Origin: Chryseobacterium sp. MYb7
GTDB taxonomy: Bacteria; Bacteroidota; Bacteroidia; Flavobacteriales; Weeksellaceae
Direction: 5' to 3'
Length of the DNA: 64,000 bases
Assembly: GCF_002979455.1 (NCBI RefSeq)
Contig: NZ_PCOU01000004.1
Coordinates: forward strand, 62,001 to 126,000
The notes beneath the pieces are model-generated. The model was not told where the DNA came from, made no database searches, and worked only from the letters and a program-made list of their open reading frames with translations. This document shows, piece by piece, positions 25,705 to 34,934 of the stretch. The stretch's first letter is position 1; the number at the start of each line of letters is the position of its first letter. The translations under genes and the position numbers were made by a program.

Positions 25705-28035
25705 ATGAAAAAACTCTTTACAATTCTTATTGCCTTTTTTGCAATAAAATCCTATTCCCAATCAGGTTCCCAATCTTATTATAAACGTCTGTTTGATACC
25801 AGAGGTCTTGACCAATGGGATGGTAATTCAACAAGCCAGGATCAACTTGAGTTTGCCTGGGGTGTACCTGCTCATATGGAAGCACTGGTTTTAATGTATG
25901 AAAAAACACTTGAAAAGAAGTATGCAGAAACTTTAATTAAGTGCATCGGAAATACTATTGACAGAAGAGATGACCTGAGAAATCCGACACTGGGATATCC
26001 GATAATTTATGATTACCGCCATGTTTCTGGGGCTGCCTGGTCTACTAATCATTACAATGCATCAACGGATACAACAGGTTTACCTTATTCTCATTTGGTG
26101 CATAGTGCTAATATTACCTATCCTATGGCTAAGTTTGCCGCAATAGTTAAAAATAATACTGCTATTCAAAATTTAACATATGATTCACCAACAGGTCGTT
26201 ATGCAGGTCAAAGCTATATTACAATTGCTAATGACCTTATCCAGAAAATAAAAGAAACACTTGCTTATCATGCAGACCAGTGGTATACAGAACCAGGATC
26301 TGCTACTATAGGGTATTATAAAGAACGAAATGATAATAATCCGCCAATAGCTTATCCAGGTGTAATTTTGCCATTCAATATGCAAAGTTCAGTAGGAAGA
26401 GTGCTGGTACAGATGTATAGAGCAACGAGTGACAACAATTATCTTACCCAGCTCAATAAAATTGCTAATTTTATAAAATCAAATACCCAGCTTAATCCTA
26501 CTTTGGGTTCAAATGTCTGGACCTATTGGAAACACGATGACTTACGTGAAGATATTTCTCATGCTGATTTGACAGCAGCCTTCCCTTATGAATGTAATAA
26601 GTATGGTATTTCAATCAATGGAAACCTTATTTATACCACTGCAGATATCAATGCCTATACTAAAACATTGACTAAAGATATTTATATCTCTCCCTTACAT
26701 ATAAAAAATGGGGTTAATTATAATGGTGAGAATTGGAATATCAAGTATAATGTTAATACCTCTGATCCTACTGTAACTCCTCGATATGGAACTTATACAG
26801 CTTATCTATGGCTATATTTATCGCAATATGATGATAAGACGCTATATCAAATAGTTTCAGATTTGCAGGCTGCCAAAAATTATTATAGTAACATAACGGT
26901 ATTTGATTCTTCTATCACATGGGCGCTTTTATCAAATTTTGAAAACTTAGTTGTACCTGTCAATACAGATCATGAGTATGGAGAAGATTCTGATTGGAGA
27001 GGTATTGCAAACGGTAATTTTGATGGAGATAGCGACGAAGAATTTGTGGTAATAAGAAATTTTGATGGATTGATGCAGGCTTTAGAACCATATGACAGAG
27101 GTTTTCGCCAGGTGGCTACCAGTAAAGTATATGGTGGCTCCAATAACTGGAAAGGGTTAGCTGCAGGTGATTTCTTTGGGGATAATAAAAGTGAGATCAT
27201 AGCTTTAAATGATCATACAGATGCCGCCCAAAACGGTATTTATGTTTTGAAAATTGAAAATGGCAGCATCGTGGAACATACAAAATATACCGGATGGGGA
27301 GCTCAGTCAGAATGGGTAGGTGTTGCTGCAGGAAATTTCATCAGCGGTGGAAAAGATGATGTTATCACAGTAAGAAATTTTAATAAAGAAGCTAGAGTGA
27401 GTAAATTTGTTGGAACAGATATGCAATCAGTGTATTTAAATACACTTAATCTGCCTGCAAGTTCTAAAATCAAAGCAGTGGCATCAGGTGATCTTGATAA
27501 AGATGGTAAAGATGAATTAGTACTGCTTGTAGATGCTGATGATAGTAATGCTATATACAATGGTATCCATGTTTATCGTGTAAGCGATAGTGGTGTTCTC
27601 ACAAAAATTACTGAATTTACAAACTGGGGCTCAGCTTCGGATTGGAAAGGTTTGGCTGTTGGTGACATTGATGCGGATGGTGCTGCTGAAATTATTGCCC
27701 ACAGGAACTTTGACGGAGACTATAAATTATTTAAACTGAATGGAAATATCTTATCAGGTATTACTGCTGAAAAGTTTCCGGTTCTGCAAACCAAAAATAA
27801 TGTAATGTGTTTCGGAAATTTTGATCCAAGTACAAAGAATGAAGAATTGGCTACTCTTAGAAAAGATGGAGGTATTGTAATGTTTTCTTCAGCGAATGTT
27901 ACAAACAGTGTTATTAACTTGAATAACAGAACTGCCGATCCTTGTAGAAATGAGCTGCCAGATGTCTTATTCAGTTTCCTGAAGTCACCCTCTTTACATA
28001 AAGAAGAATCTAAAGAAATAGTATCTGTAAAATAA
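25705..28035 (+). CDS. Exported protein with alpha-helical N-domain and six FG-GAP-like repeats
   Basis: The protein has 776 aa from ATG 25705, with a signal peptide (IAFFAIKSYS). Residues about 20-420 look like an alpha/alpha toroid of the kind seen in sugar-active enzymes (WGVPAHMEALVLMYE, YWKHDDLREDISHADLTAA), but I cannot assign a family. Residues about 430-750 hold six FG-GAP/VCBS-like repeats with calcium-type loops, for example GNFDGDSDEEFVVI, GDLDKDGKDELVLL and GDIDADGAAEIIAH. Three repeats open with DW/NW/EW and a G-A/G pattern. No T9SS sorting domain is visible at the C-terminus. Export beyond the periplasm is uncertain. Confidence 0.75.
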   Translation: MKKLFTILIAFFAIKSYSQSGSQSYYKRLFDTRGLDQWDGNSTSQDQLEFAWGVPAHMEALVLMYEKTLEKKYAETLIKCIGNTIDRRDDLRNPTLGYPIIYDYRHVSGAAWSTNHYNASTDTTGLPYSHLVHSANITYPMAKFAAIVKNNTAIQNLTYDSPTGRYAGQSYITIANDLIQKIKETLAYHADQWYTEPGSATIGYYKERNDNNPPIAYPGVILPFNMQSSVGRVLVQMYRATSDNNYLTQLNKIANFIKSNTQLNPTLGSNVWTYWKHDDLREDISHADLTAAFPYECNKYGISINGNLIYTTADINAYTKTLTKDIYISPLHIKNGVNYNGENWNIKYNVNTSDPTVTPRYGTYTAYLWLYLSQYDDKTLYQIVSDLQAAKNYYSNITVFDSSITWALLSNFENLVVPVNTDHEYGEDSDWRGIANGNFDGDSDEEFVVIRNFDGLMQALEPYDRGFRQVATSKVYGGSNNWKGLAAGDFFGDNKSEIIALNDHTDAAQNGIYVLKIENGSIVEHTKYTGWGAQSEWVGVAAGNFISGGKDDVITVRNFNKEARVSKFVGTDMQSVYLNTLNLPASSKIKAVASGDLDKDGKDELVLLVDADDSNAIYNGIHVYRVSDSGVLTKITEFTNWGSASDWKGLAVGDIDADGAAEIIAHRNFDGDYKLFKLNGNILSGITAEKFPVLQTKNNVMCFGNFDPSTKNEELATLRKDGGIVMFSSANVTNSVINLNNRTADPCRNELPDVLFSFLKSPSLHKEESKEIVSVK

Positions 28036-28055
28036 GAAATTATAATATTCAATAG

Positions 28056-28079
28056 AAACGGGCTTTAGCCCGTTTTTTT
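28056..28079 (+). terminator. Terminator after the FG-GAP repeat gene
   Basis: AAACGGGC and GCCCGTTT pair around a 4-nt loop, followed by a T-run. Confidence 0.8.
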
Positions 28080-28098
28080 ATGTTTTGATTGTAAGGCA

Positions 28099-28126
28099 TA
28101 AAAAAAGCATCTTTTTCAGATGCTTG
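28099..28126 (-). terminator. Terminator after the DUF3276 gene (minus strand)
   Basis: AAGCATCT and AGATGCTT pair, and on the minus strand TTTTTTT follows. Confidence 0.75.
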
Positions 28127-28145
28127 TGTTTTTAAATATTCTTTT

Positions 28146-28481
28146 TTAAACTTCGTCGTCAGAATCAATAGTGAAAGATCTGCTCTTAAAGTCTTTGTCA
28201 TGTTTTTCTGAAATTACATCCTCACCCTTTTCATTAATGATGAAATCTGTGGACTCATTAAACATCTCCTGGAAACTCTTAAAATCTTCCTTGTAAAGGT
28301 AAATTTTATGCTTCTCGAATGTAGCTTCCCCATTCTCTCCGAAATTTTTCTTACTCTCAGTAATTGTAAGATAATAATCTCCTGCTTTCGTCTCGCGCAC
28401 ATCAAAGAAATAAGTTCTTCTCCCTGCTTTTAACACCTTAGTGAAAATTTCATTTTCATGGCGTTCCTTGTATTCACTCAT
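28146..28481 (-). CDS. PUR-alpha-like DUF3276 nucleic-acid-binding protein
   Basis: The protein has 111 aa. The block IFTKVLKAGRRTYFFDVRET at residues 12-31, then DYYLTITESKK and KIYLYKEDFKSF, are the signature of the DUF3276 family. Its members have a PUR-repeat fold and bind single-stranded DNA or RNA. The C-terminal tail is acidic. It is monocistronic. The cellular role is not known. Confidence 0.9.
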   Translation of the reverse strand: MSEYKERHENEIFTKVLKAGRRTYFFDVRETKAGDYYLTITESKKNFGENGEATFEKHKIYLYKEDFKSFQEMFNESTDFIINEKGEDVISEKHDKDFKSRSFTIDSDDEV

Positions 28482-28580
28482 TGTTAGATATTTTTTAATC
28501 TTGTTAAGAACAAATATAAAAGAATTCTTTTAATCACAAAATTTTTTTTATGATTTATTTAACAATTGAGAACGAAATGG

Positions 28581-30242
28581 CTAAGCAGTTACAGAATTGG
28601 TAATTTCCGTAAGGTTGAGAATTTGATCCGCTTTTTGAGCGCTAGACTCTCTGTGTGTGATGATTATGGAAGTAGAATTGCTGATTTTTTTATCAATATT
28701 TTCCAGAATATTTTGCTCTGTTTCGGTGTCTAAAGCAGACAAAGAATCGTCAAAAATGATGATATTTGGGTCTTTAATTAAGGCTCTTGCGATACATATT
28801 CTTTGCTTTTGCCCCCCCGAAAGCATTACCCCGCGTTCACCAACAAGTGTTTTATATTGCTCTTTAAACTCAACAATATTTTTATGAACATCTGCTATAT
28901 TTGCATATTCTATTACTTTCTCATGTGATGGATGATCAATGGCAAAACCAATGTTATTTTCTATAGAATCTGAGAATAAATAGCTCTCCTGAGGAATATA
29001 CCCAATAAAGTCTCTGTAGTTATTCAGGTTATGATCTTTAAGGTTTTTACCGTCAATTAAAATCTCCCCTTCCGTAGGATCTATTAATCGGCACAACAGC
29101 AGGGCAATTGTTGATTTTCCACTTCCGGTTTTACCCATAATGGCTAAAGATTCTCCGGCTTTTACTTTAAAACTTAAATTATCCAGTGCTTTGATTCCGG
29201 TATTCGGATATACATAAGAAACATTTCTGAATTCAATATCTCCTTTGATAGGATAGTTTTCAAAATTAGTATTAATGATCTCAGACTTTTTATCCATGAA
29301 TTCATTGATCCTCTGCATAGAAGCTTCAGCTCTCTGGTTCACAGAAGTTACCCATCCTACCATAGAAAAAGGGAAAATCAGAGTATTGATATACATGAAG
29401 AAATCAGCAATTTTACCAATACTTAATTCTCCTGCAATATATTTGGTACCTCCGATCCAGATGATCGCTACATTCAGTAACCCGATGACAAAAAGAATGA
29501 TCGTAAAGAAATAAGCTTCTGTCTTGGCCAGATCCAAAGCTTTGTTCTGATAATCTGTTACTTTAATACCGTAATTTTTTTCTATATATTTTTCTCTTGC
29601 GAAAAATTTTACCACACGGATTCCCGAAAAGCTATCCTGAACAAAAGTTGAAATGGCAGACTGGCTTTTCTGCATGATTTTCGACTTTTTATTGATGATG
29701 GAGCTTACCTTATAAATAGCAAAAGACAAAATAGGAAGCGGAAGAAGCGTCCACATTGTCATGGAAGCATCCGTTTTCACCATATAAATAGCTGTGATTA
29801 CTACAAGAACAATAAGGTTAGCCACATACATAACACCTGGACCAAGATACATTCTTACGGCAACAACATCTTCACTCAATCTGTTCATTAAATCCCCAAT
29901 AGTTGTCTGCTTATAATCCGTTAAAGATAAATCCTGATAATGTCTGTAGATTTTATTCTTAAGTTCATATTCTATTCTTCTGGAGGCAACAATGATGGTC
30001 TGTCTCATCATGAAGGTGAAAATTCCGGTCAGAAGAGAACATCCTACAATAATTCCAACATAGATCAGAACCTGATTGTTAAAGCCAAGGTTTCCACTTT
30101 TTGTAAGTTCATCCACAGATTTTCCTACAAACTGTACTTTATATATATTGAAGAAATTACTGGCAATGATAAATAGTACCCCCCAAAACAACAGTATTTT
30201 GTGTTTCCAAAAATAGGGGTTTAAGGTTTTAAGCGCTTTCAT
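28581..30242 (-). CDS. ABC transporter, fused permease and ATPase (MsbA/MDR-type)
   Basis: The protein has 553 aa from ATG 30242. Six membrane helices span about residues 1-310 (type I exporter fold). The nucleotide-binding domain follows: Walker A GKTGSGKST, Q-loop YIPQESYLFSD, signature LSGGQKQR, Walker B IIIFDDSLSALD, and ITHRESS as the H-loop. A half-transporter of this kind acts as a dimer and exports lipids, drugs or peptides; the substrate is unknown. It is monocistronic, with TAATTTTG on the minus strand at 30252-30259. Confidence 0.93.
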   Translation of the reverse strand: MKALKTLNPYFWKHKILLFWGVLFIIASNFFNIYKVQFVGKSVDELTKSGNLGFNNQVLIYVGIIVGCSLLTGIFTFMMRQTIIVASRRIEYELKNKIYRHYQDLSLTDYKQTTIGDLMNRLSEDVVAVRMYLGPGVMYVANLIVLVVITAIYMVKTDASMTMWTLLPLPILSFAIYKVSSIINKKSKIMQKSQSAISTFVQDSFSGIRVVKFFAREKYIEKNYGIKVTDYQNKALDLAKTEAYFFTIILFVIGLLNVAIIWIGGTKYIAGELSIGKIADFFMYINTLIFPFSMVGWVTSVNQRAEASMQRINEFMDKKSEIINTNFENYPIKGDIEFRNVSYVYPNTGIKALDNLSFKVKAGESLAIMGKTGSGKSTIALLLCRLIDPTEGEILIDGKNLKDHNLNNYRDFIGYIPQESYLFSDSIENNIGFAIDHPSHEKVIEYANIADVHKNIVEFKEQYKTLVGERGVMLSGGQKQRICIARALIKDPNIIIFDDSLSALDTETEQNILENIDKKISNSTSIIITHRESSAQKADQILNLTEITNSVTA

Positions 30243-30303
30243 ATAGTTGCACAAAATTACAAAAATGTCATCACACTACGAATTTCATCAATTTTAAATT
30301 TTG

Positions 30304-30311
30304 TATCTTTG
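30304..30311 (+). promoter_or_regulatory. -7 element of the nusB operon
   Basis: TATCTTTG, perfect -7 consensus, lies 22 nt before the nusB ATG. Confidence 0.65.
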
Positions 30312-30333
30312 CAGCCATAAAAAAGCTCTTTGA

Positions 30334-31239
30334 ATGTTAGGAAGACGACAAATCCGTGAAAAAGTAGTACAGACAGTGTATTCTTACTACCAAAATCCTG
30401 TAAAATTTGATGTTTTAGAGAAAAACATGTTTGCCGGGATAGAGAAAATCTATTATCTATACATCTATCAGCTCAACTTTTTGGTGGGTTTGAAAGATTT
30501 GGCAGAAAATCAGATCGAAATTGGTAAGAATAAATATCTTAAAACTGATGCTGATATTAATCCTAACCAAAAATTCATCAACAATCAAGTCTTGCTTAAA
30601 CTGGAAGAAAACCCTGAAAGATTATTCTTTACAGGTCAGCACAAGCAATTGAAATGGGATATGCATGATGACTTATTGGTAAAGACTTTCCAGAGAATTA
30701 CGGCTGGAAAACGGTATCAGGATTTCATGAAAGAAGAAGGATACTCTTTTGAAGAAGATCAAAAATTTATCGGTAAATTATTCTTAAGATATATTGCTGA
30801 AAATGAAGATTTTCATGATTACTTAGGAGATAAGGAACTTTCATGGTATGATGATATCCACATCGCCAATTCAATGGTACAAAAAACGATCGGTTTCCTG
30901 AGAGAAGATGAAGAAAGCAGAACTTTGATCAAAATGATTAAAGATGAAGAAGATAAAACATTCGCTGCAAAATTGTTGAGAGATACCCTGAACAACTGGG
31001 AAAACAATGAAAAGAAACTGGAAGAAAGACTGGAAAACTGGGATCTGGAAAGAGTTTCTCTAATGGATAAAGTAATTCTGTCTACAGCAATTGCAGAGCT
31101 TGATAACTTTGCTTTCACGCCTTCAAGAGTAATCATTAACGAATATATTGAAATTGCAAAAGTATTTGCGACAGACCGTTCCAATATCTTCATCAATGGT
31201 ATTTTAGATAAATATTGTAAAGATCAAAATAGAATATAA
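30334..31239 (+). CDS. nusB: Transcription antitermination factor NusB
   Basis: The protein has 301 aa, about twice the length of E. coli NusB, as usual in Bacteroidota. MLGRRQIREKVVQTVYSYYQ at the N-terminus and, in the C-terminal domain, VSLMDKVILSTAIAELDNF and RVIINEYIEIAKVFA are NusB signatures. It binds boxA RNA with S10 (NusE) in rRNA antitermination. The added N-terminal half is helical. It is the first gene of nusB-DUF1573-yajC, with its stop 1 nt before the next ATG. Confidence 0.95.
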   Translation: MLGRRQIREKVVQTVYSYYQNPVKFDVLEKNMFAGIEKIYYLYIYQLNFLVGLKDLAENQIEIGKNKYLKTDADINPNQKFINNQVLLKLEENPERLFFTGQHKQLKWDMHDDLLVKTFQRITAGKRYQDFMKEEGYSFEEDQKFIGKLFLRYIAENEDFHDYLGDKELSWYDDIHIANSMVQKTIGFLREDEESRTLIKMIKDEEDKTFAAKLLRDTLNNWENNEKKLEERLENWDLERVSLMDKVILSTAIAELDNFAFTPSRVIINEYIEIAKVFATDRSNIFINGILDKYCKDQNRI

Positions 31240-31240
31240 A

Positions 31241-31747
31241 ATGAAAAAGACGTTATCAATTATCGCCTTGTCTATTATAGGCTTTGGGTTAGTTTCATGT
31301 AAAAAAGAAAACACAGAAACTCAAAGTACTGAAACTGCAACTACTGATTCTGCAGCTGTTGCGGCTCCGGTAACTACTGGTTCTACTGCAGTACCTGGAA
31401 CTGGTGAAACACCTGCTCCGGTTTCTAACGAACCATCTACTTCTGTTGCTTTATCTGAAAACAGCTTCGATTTTGGAAAAATCAAAAAGGGAGATAAAGT
31501 ACAGCACGTATACGAAATTACCAATACCGGGAAAAATCCATTGATCATTTCTGAAGTGAAGCCTGGATGCGGATGTACAGCTCCTGATTTTACAAAAGAG
31601 CCAATCATGCCTGGTAAAAAAGGAAAAGTTACGTTGCACTTTGATTCTTCAAGCTTTGACGGAAACGTTCAGAAGTATGCAGATGTTTTTGCAAACGTAG
31701 AGAAAGCTCCAATCAGATTAACGTTCACAGCGAACATTCAACCATAA
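31241..31747 (+). CDS. DUF1573 lipoprotein
   Basis: The protein has 168 aa, with lipobox LVSC and cysteine at about residue 20. A Thr/Ala/Pro-rich linker covers about 24-70. The DUF1573 domain follows: FDFGKIKKGDKVQHVYEITN, then ISEVKPGCGCTAPDF. This Ig-like fold is common in Bacteroidota. Its function is not established. It starts directly after nusB and sits 10 nt before yajC. Confidence 0.9.
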   Translation: MKKTLSIIALSIIGFGLVSCKKENTETQSTETATTDSAAVAAPVTTGSTAVPGTGETPAPVSNEPSTSVALSENSFDFGKIKKGDKVQHVYEITNTGKNPLIISEVKPGCGCTAPDFTKEPIMPGKKGKVTLHFDSSSFDGNVQKYADVFANVEKAPIRLTFTANIQP

Positions 31748-31757
31748 TACTTAAAAT

Positions 31758-32120
31758 ATGTTGACACTATTTTTACAGGCAGCAGGTGGATCTTCACCTA
31801 TGATGCTAATCATGATGGGGGTAATGTTTGTAGGATTTTATTTCCTGATGATCAGACCTCAGATGAAAAAACAAAAGCAGGAGAAAAACTTTCAGGAGAA
31901 CCTTAAAGTAGGAACCAGAGTAGTTCTTACATCTGGTCTTCACGGAAGAATTGCTCAGGTTCAGGATGACGGTTTTGTGATCGAAACATTATCAGGAAAA
32001 CTAAAGTTTGAAAAAGCAGCGGTTTCCAGAGAAATGACAGAATCACGTTTTGGAGATAAAGCAAAAACTGCTGATAAGGCAGACGACAAAAAAGAAACAG
32101 CAACTGAAGAAAAGAAATAA
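31758..32120 (+). CDS. yajC: Preprotein translocase subunit YajC
   Basis: The protein has 120 aa. One membrane helix (about residues 15-33) is followed by FYFLMIRPQMKKQKQEKNF and VGTRVVLTSGLHGRIAQV, the YajC hallmark. The tail is Lys/Asp/Glu-rich. It joins SecDF at the Sec translocon. It is the last gene of the nusB operon. Confidence 0.95.
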   Translation: MLTLFLQAAGGSSPMMLIMMGVMFVGFYFLMIRPQMKKQKQEKNFQENLKVGTRVVLTSGLHGRIAQVQDDGFVIETLSGKLKFEKAAVSREMTESRFGDKAKTADKADDKKETATEEKK

Positions 32121-32143
32121 TTCAGTCTGAAAAATATTTAGCT

Positions 32144-32180
32144 GCGGCGGGTGAACTTTGTTCACCCGCCGCTATTTTTT
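32144..32180 (+). terminator. Terminator of the nusB operon
   Basis: A 13-bp GC-rich perfect stem, GCGGCGGGTGAAC (32144-32156) with GTTCACCCGCCGC (32160-32172), is followed by ATTTTTT. Confidence 0.9.
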
Positions 32181-32250
32181 CTACACCATTCTAAGAAATG
32201 GTTATGTCCATTGTGAAAACAATTAATAGGAATAGTGTTTAATAAAAAAT

Positions 32251-32258
32251 TATCTTTG
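32251..32258 (+). promoter_or_regulatory. -7 element of the SDR gene, near-leaderless
   Basis: TATCTTTG lies 4 nt before the ATG at 32263, so the mRNA should start within a few bases of, or at, the start codon. Confidence 0.65.
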
Positions 32259-32262
32259 CCCC

Positions 32263-32997
32263 ATGAATCAAAACACAAATAAGACAGTTCTTATTCTGGG
32301 CGCCAATTCAGATGTGGCAAAGCAATGCATTAAGCAATATCTAGAAAAAGGGTTTGCCGTAATTGCCGCTTCCAGAAATACGGTATCTTTGGAAGAATTC
32401 ATTCATTTCAATCATCTTGACCGTTCAAAAGTTTCTGTTTTGTCTTTTGATGCTGCGGATTTTGATTCCCATCAAAAATTCTATTCTGATCTTTCCACAA
32501 AACCTCATATTGTAGTGTATGCCGCAGGTTTTTTAGTAGACAATCAAAATGCTTTGGAAGATTTCAAAGGAGCGAAACAAATGATGGAAGTTAATTATAT
32601 GGGTGGAGTTTCTATCCTAAGCATTATTGCGATGGATAAAAGCAACAAAAACCTTGAAAGAATTATTGGTTTATCTTCTTTGTCCGGAGTAAGAGGAAGG
32701 AAAAGTAATTTTGTCTATGGAAGCACCAAAGCTGCGTTTACTCAGTTTCTTGCCGGATTAAGACAGGAATTGGCTTCCCGTAACATCATTGTGAATGCTT
32801 TGGTTATTGGTTATATCAGAACAAAAATCAATGAAGGATTGGAGTTGAATGAGTCTTTGATTATGGAACCGGATTATGTAGCAAGATTCATTGTGAATGC
32901 CGGAAATTCTTTTACCATTGTTCCGAACTTTAAGTGGAAGATCATTTACTTTATTTTAAAAATGCTTCCGGAAAGTCTGGCCGCAAAACTTCCTTAA
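32263..32997 (+). CDS. Short-chain dehydrogenase/reductase (SDR)
   Basis: The protein has 244 aa. The Rossmann loop departs from the classic TGxxxGIG and reads LILGANSDVAKQCIKQYLEK (GxNSDVA). VYAAG stands for NNAG. The catalytic residues are visible as Ser in IGLSSLSG and YxxxK in FVYGSTKAAFTQF. The reading frame is intact. It resembles SDRs that reduce decaprenylphosphoryl-sugar-like substrates, but the substrate cannot be fixed. It is a single gene. Confidence 0.88.
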   Translation: MNQNTNKTVLILGANSDVAKQCIKQYLEKGFAVIAASRNTVSLEEFIHFNHLDRSKVSVLSFDAADFDSHQKFYSDLSTKPHIVVYAAGFLVDNQNALEDFKGAKQMMEVNYMGGVSILSIIAMDKSNKNLERIIGLSSLSGVRGRKSNFVYGSTKAAFTQFLAGLRQELASRNIIVNALVIGYIRTKINEGLELNESLIMEPDYVARFIVNAGNSFTIVPNFKWKIIYFILKMLPESLAAKLP

Positions 32998-33319
32998 TGA
33001 GATAGTAAATAATTAATCAATAAAAAGTTTACACAATATTAATTTCCGAATAATGGACTTCGGTATCGTTTTTGTAATTCTATGAGCGAAAAATTATTTC
33101 TTCCTGTAAGATTCAATTTCTGAATGATTATTGAGTAAGCTGAAACTATCTGTTCTGCTGTCAATCTATTTTAATCTATAATATGATTTACTTTCACTCA
33201 TGCAGTGTGAGGTAAATTTCTTTTTGAAGCGGATTATACTTTTGTTCAATTTCATTTTTAAATCTTGCAGGAGATATCAATACATCATTGATATTAACAG
33301 TAAAAAATACACTACAAAA

Positions 33320-34165
33320 ATGGACGATTTAGAACTGAACAAGATTCAACAACACTGGGATGCATTAATTTCTTCAGCAATTTCATGGGCACCTAGAATT
33401 TTCACTGCAATTATTTCTGCATTATTAATTTACCTGATCGGGTCATGGATGATAAGAATGATCAAAAAGCTGGTTGAAAAAGCGTTCAAAAAACGTAATA
33501 TGGAAGCTTCCTTGCAGCATTTTCTTTTAAACATTGTCAGCTGGGGACTTAATATCCTGTTGTTTATTGTTGTAGTGACTCAGCTGGGAGTGCAGACTTC
33601 AGCATTTGTTGCAATGATTGGTGCGGCCAGTTTAGCATTAGGTTTAGCTTTACAGGGATCATTGACCAATTTTGCCGGAGGAATATTAATCTTATTATTA
33701 AAACCTTTTAAAATTGGTGATTTTATTTCTACCAATTCCGGTGCTTCAGGAACTGTAGATGCAATAGATATCTTTCAAACAAAATTGATCACGCCACAAA
33801 ATCAATTGATCGTTATTCCTAACGGAGTGGTATCGAATAATAGCATTACCAATTTTACTCAATTGGGAACAAGAAGAACATCCTTGGATATTGGAGTTGC
33901 TTATGACGCAGATCTTAGGAAGACAAAAGATATTTTAATGAATGTTATTAGAGGCAATCAATATGCTCTTACAATGCCTGCTCCACAGCTAGTGGTGACG
34001 GAGCTTGGTGAAAGTGCTGTTAATCTATCGATAAGAGTAAGTACTGCTACAGAAAATTTCTGGACTATGAATGAAGAACTAATCATAGGTTGTAAAGAAG
34101 CTCTCGACAAGGAAGGAATTGGAATTCCTTTTCCGCAACGAGATATTCATGTTTACAATCAATAG
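33320..34165 (+). CDS. mscS: Small-conductance mechanosensitive channel MscS
   Basis: The protein has 281 aa from ATG 33320 (MDDLELNK); longer frames begin in sequence without coding character. Three membrane helices lie at about residues 22-45, 65-85 and 90-122. The last is the pore helix GAASLALGLALQGSLTNFAGG, with the Gly/Ala pattern of MscS. It is followed by LLLKPFKIGDFI and the beta domain (VVSNNSITNF). It opens on hypo-osmotic shock. The 322 nt between the SDR gene and this start hold nothing I can identify. Confidence 0.93.
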   Translation: MDDLELNKIQQHWDALISSAISWAPRIFTAIISALLIYLIGSWMIRMIKKLVEKAFKKRNMEASLQHFLLNIVSWGLNILLFIVVVTQLGVQTSAFVAMIGAASLALGLALQGSLTNFAGGILILLLKPFKIGDFISTNSGASGTVDAIDIFQTKLITPQNQLIVIPNGVVSNNSITNFTQLGTRRTSLDIGVAYDADLRKTKDILMNVIRGNQYALTMPAPQLVVTELGESAVNLSIRVSTATENFWTMNEELIIGCKEALDKEGIGIPFPQRDIHVYNQ

Positions 34166-34184
34166 TTATATTTAATTTTTTTAG

Positions 34185-34218
34185 AAACTCCTGCATGGTA
34201 ATAATGCGGGAGTTTTTT
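34185..34218 (+). terminator. Terminator after mscS
   Basis: AAACTCCTGCAT (34185-34196) pairs with ATGCGGGAGTTT (34204-34215) with one wobble, followed by a T-run. Confidence 0.8.
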
Positions 34219-34232
34219 TAATCCAATCATTC

Positions 34233-34775
34233 TTAATTTTCTTTTTTAGAATATTGCTGAAGAAAATCTAATAAAATGGTATAATCTTGCTCTTTAAATT
34301 CAGATTCTGTAAAAACGAAATTGATTTTATCATTGAGCATACTCAAAATAAGATATTGATCAACCATTTTATAAGTGACTTTACCCCAGACACAATTTAT
34401 AGCGGTAAATGGATTTTTAATGGTAATGCTATTCTGATAAAGTGTTATAAAACTGACTTCATCTTCTCTTCTAAGATTTTCAATGAGTTCTTCTATCAGG
34501 CTAAATGTTTTGATTTTAGCTTTGAAATACTGATAAATAAGTAAAATAGTGTAGCCGATAAATAGAAAACTGCCATATTTAAAAATGATAGAAACTGGTC
34601 CCAGTTCAAAAGCCTTTAAAGGTAAAAACCCCAATACAATACATACTACGGTATAAATAATAGCCTTTTTAAGTTCAGTAAGATGCTTCTTCCATGTGTA
34701 TTGAAAGAAAAATTTCTGATTTTCCCTTTCTGTATTTTCATTGAAATATAATTGTAATTTGATCGATTCATCCAT
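34233..34775 (-). CDS. YcxB-like membrane protein
   Basis: The protein has 180 aa from ATG 34775. A -7 box, TATTTTTG on the minus strand at 34794-34801, excludes the start at 34796. Two adjacent membrane helices (about residues 40-75) are followed by the C-terminal YcxB-like part, where FITLYQNSITIKNPFTAINC and YLILSMLNDKINFVF match the pattern of that family. No function is known. It is convergent with mscS. Confidence 0.75.
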   Translation of the reverse strand: MDESIKLQLYFNENTERENQKFFFQYTWKKHLTELKKAIIYTVVCIVLGFLPLKAFELGPVSIIFKYGSFLFIGYTILLIYQYFKAKIKTFSLIEELIENLRREDEVSFITLYQNSITIKNPFTAINCVWGKVTYKMVDQYLILSMLNDKINFVFTESEFKEQDYTILLDFLQQYSKKEN

Positions 34776-34860
34776 GAGTAAAAGTTTTGGCTGCAAAAAT
34801 ATTGAAATTATTCAGTGTTTAAAGCAGTTTTAGCCATATGCTTTTTATTTTTTGAGGTTT

Positions 34861-34904
34861 TTGCCAAATGACAATTGTTTTTATTGGCTAGTTTTATACC
34901 TTTA
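34861..34904 (+). promoter_or_regulatory. Operator and promoter of the Crp/Fnr regulator gene
   Basis: The palindrome TTGCCA-AA-TGACAA (34861-34874) touches a -33 TTG at 34875-34877. Nineteen nt later comes TACCTTTA (34897-34904) as the -7 element. The dyad centre is about 41 nt before the expected transcript start, the class II activator position. The same arrangement stands before purA at 35601-35644. Confidence 0.7.
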
Positions 34905-34934
34905 TCTTAACACAATCTGTGGATACAACAAAGC

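Noticed and set aside
25705-28035. T9SS substrate status of the FG-GAP repeat protein
   Set aside because: The C-terminus lacks the YPNP block, the internal I-x-G-Q strand and the basic end seen in the sorting domains at 25300-25489 and 60120-60341.
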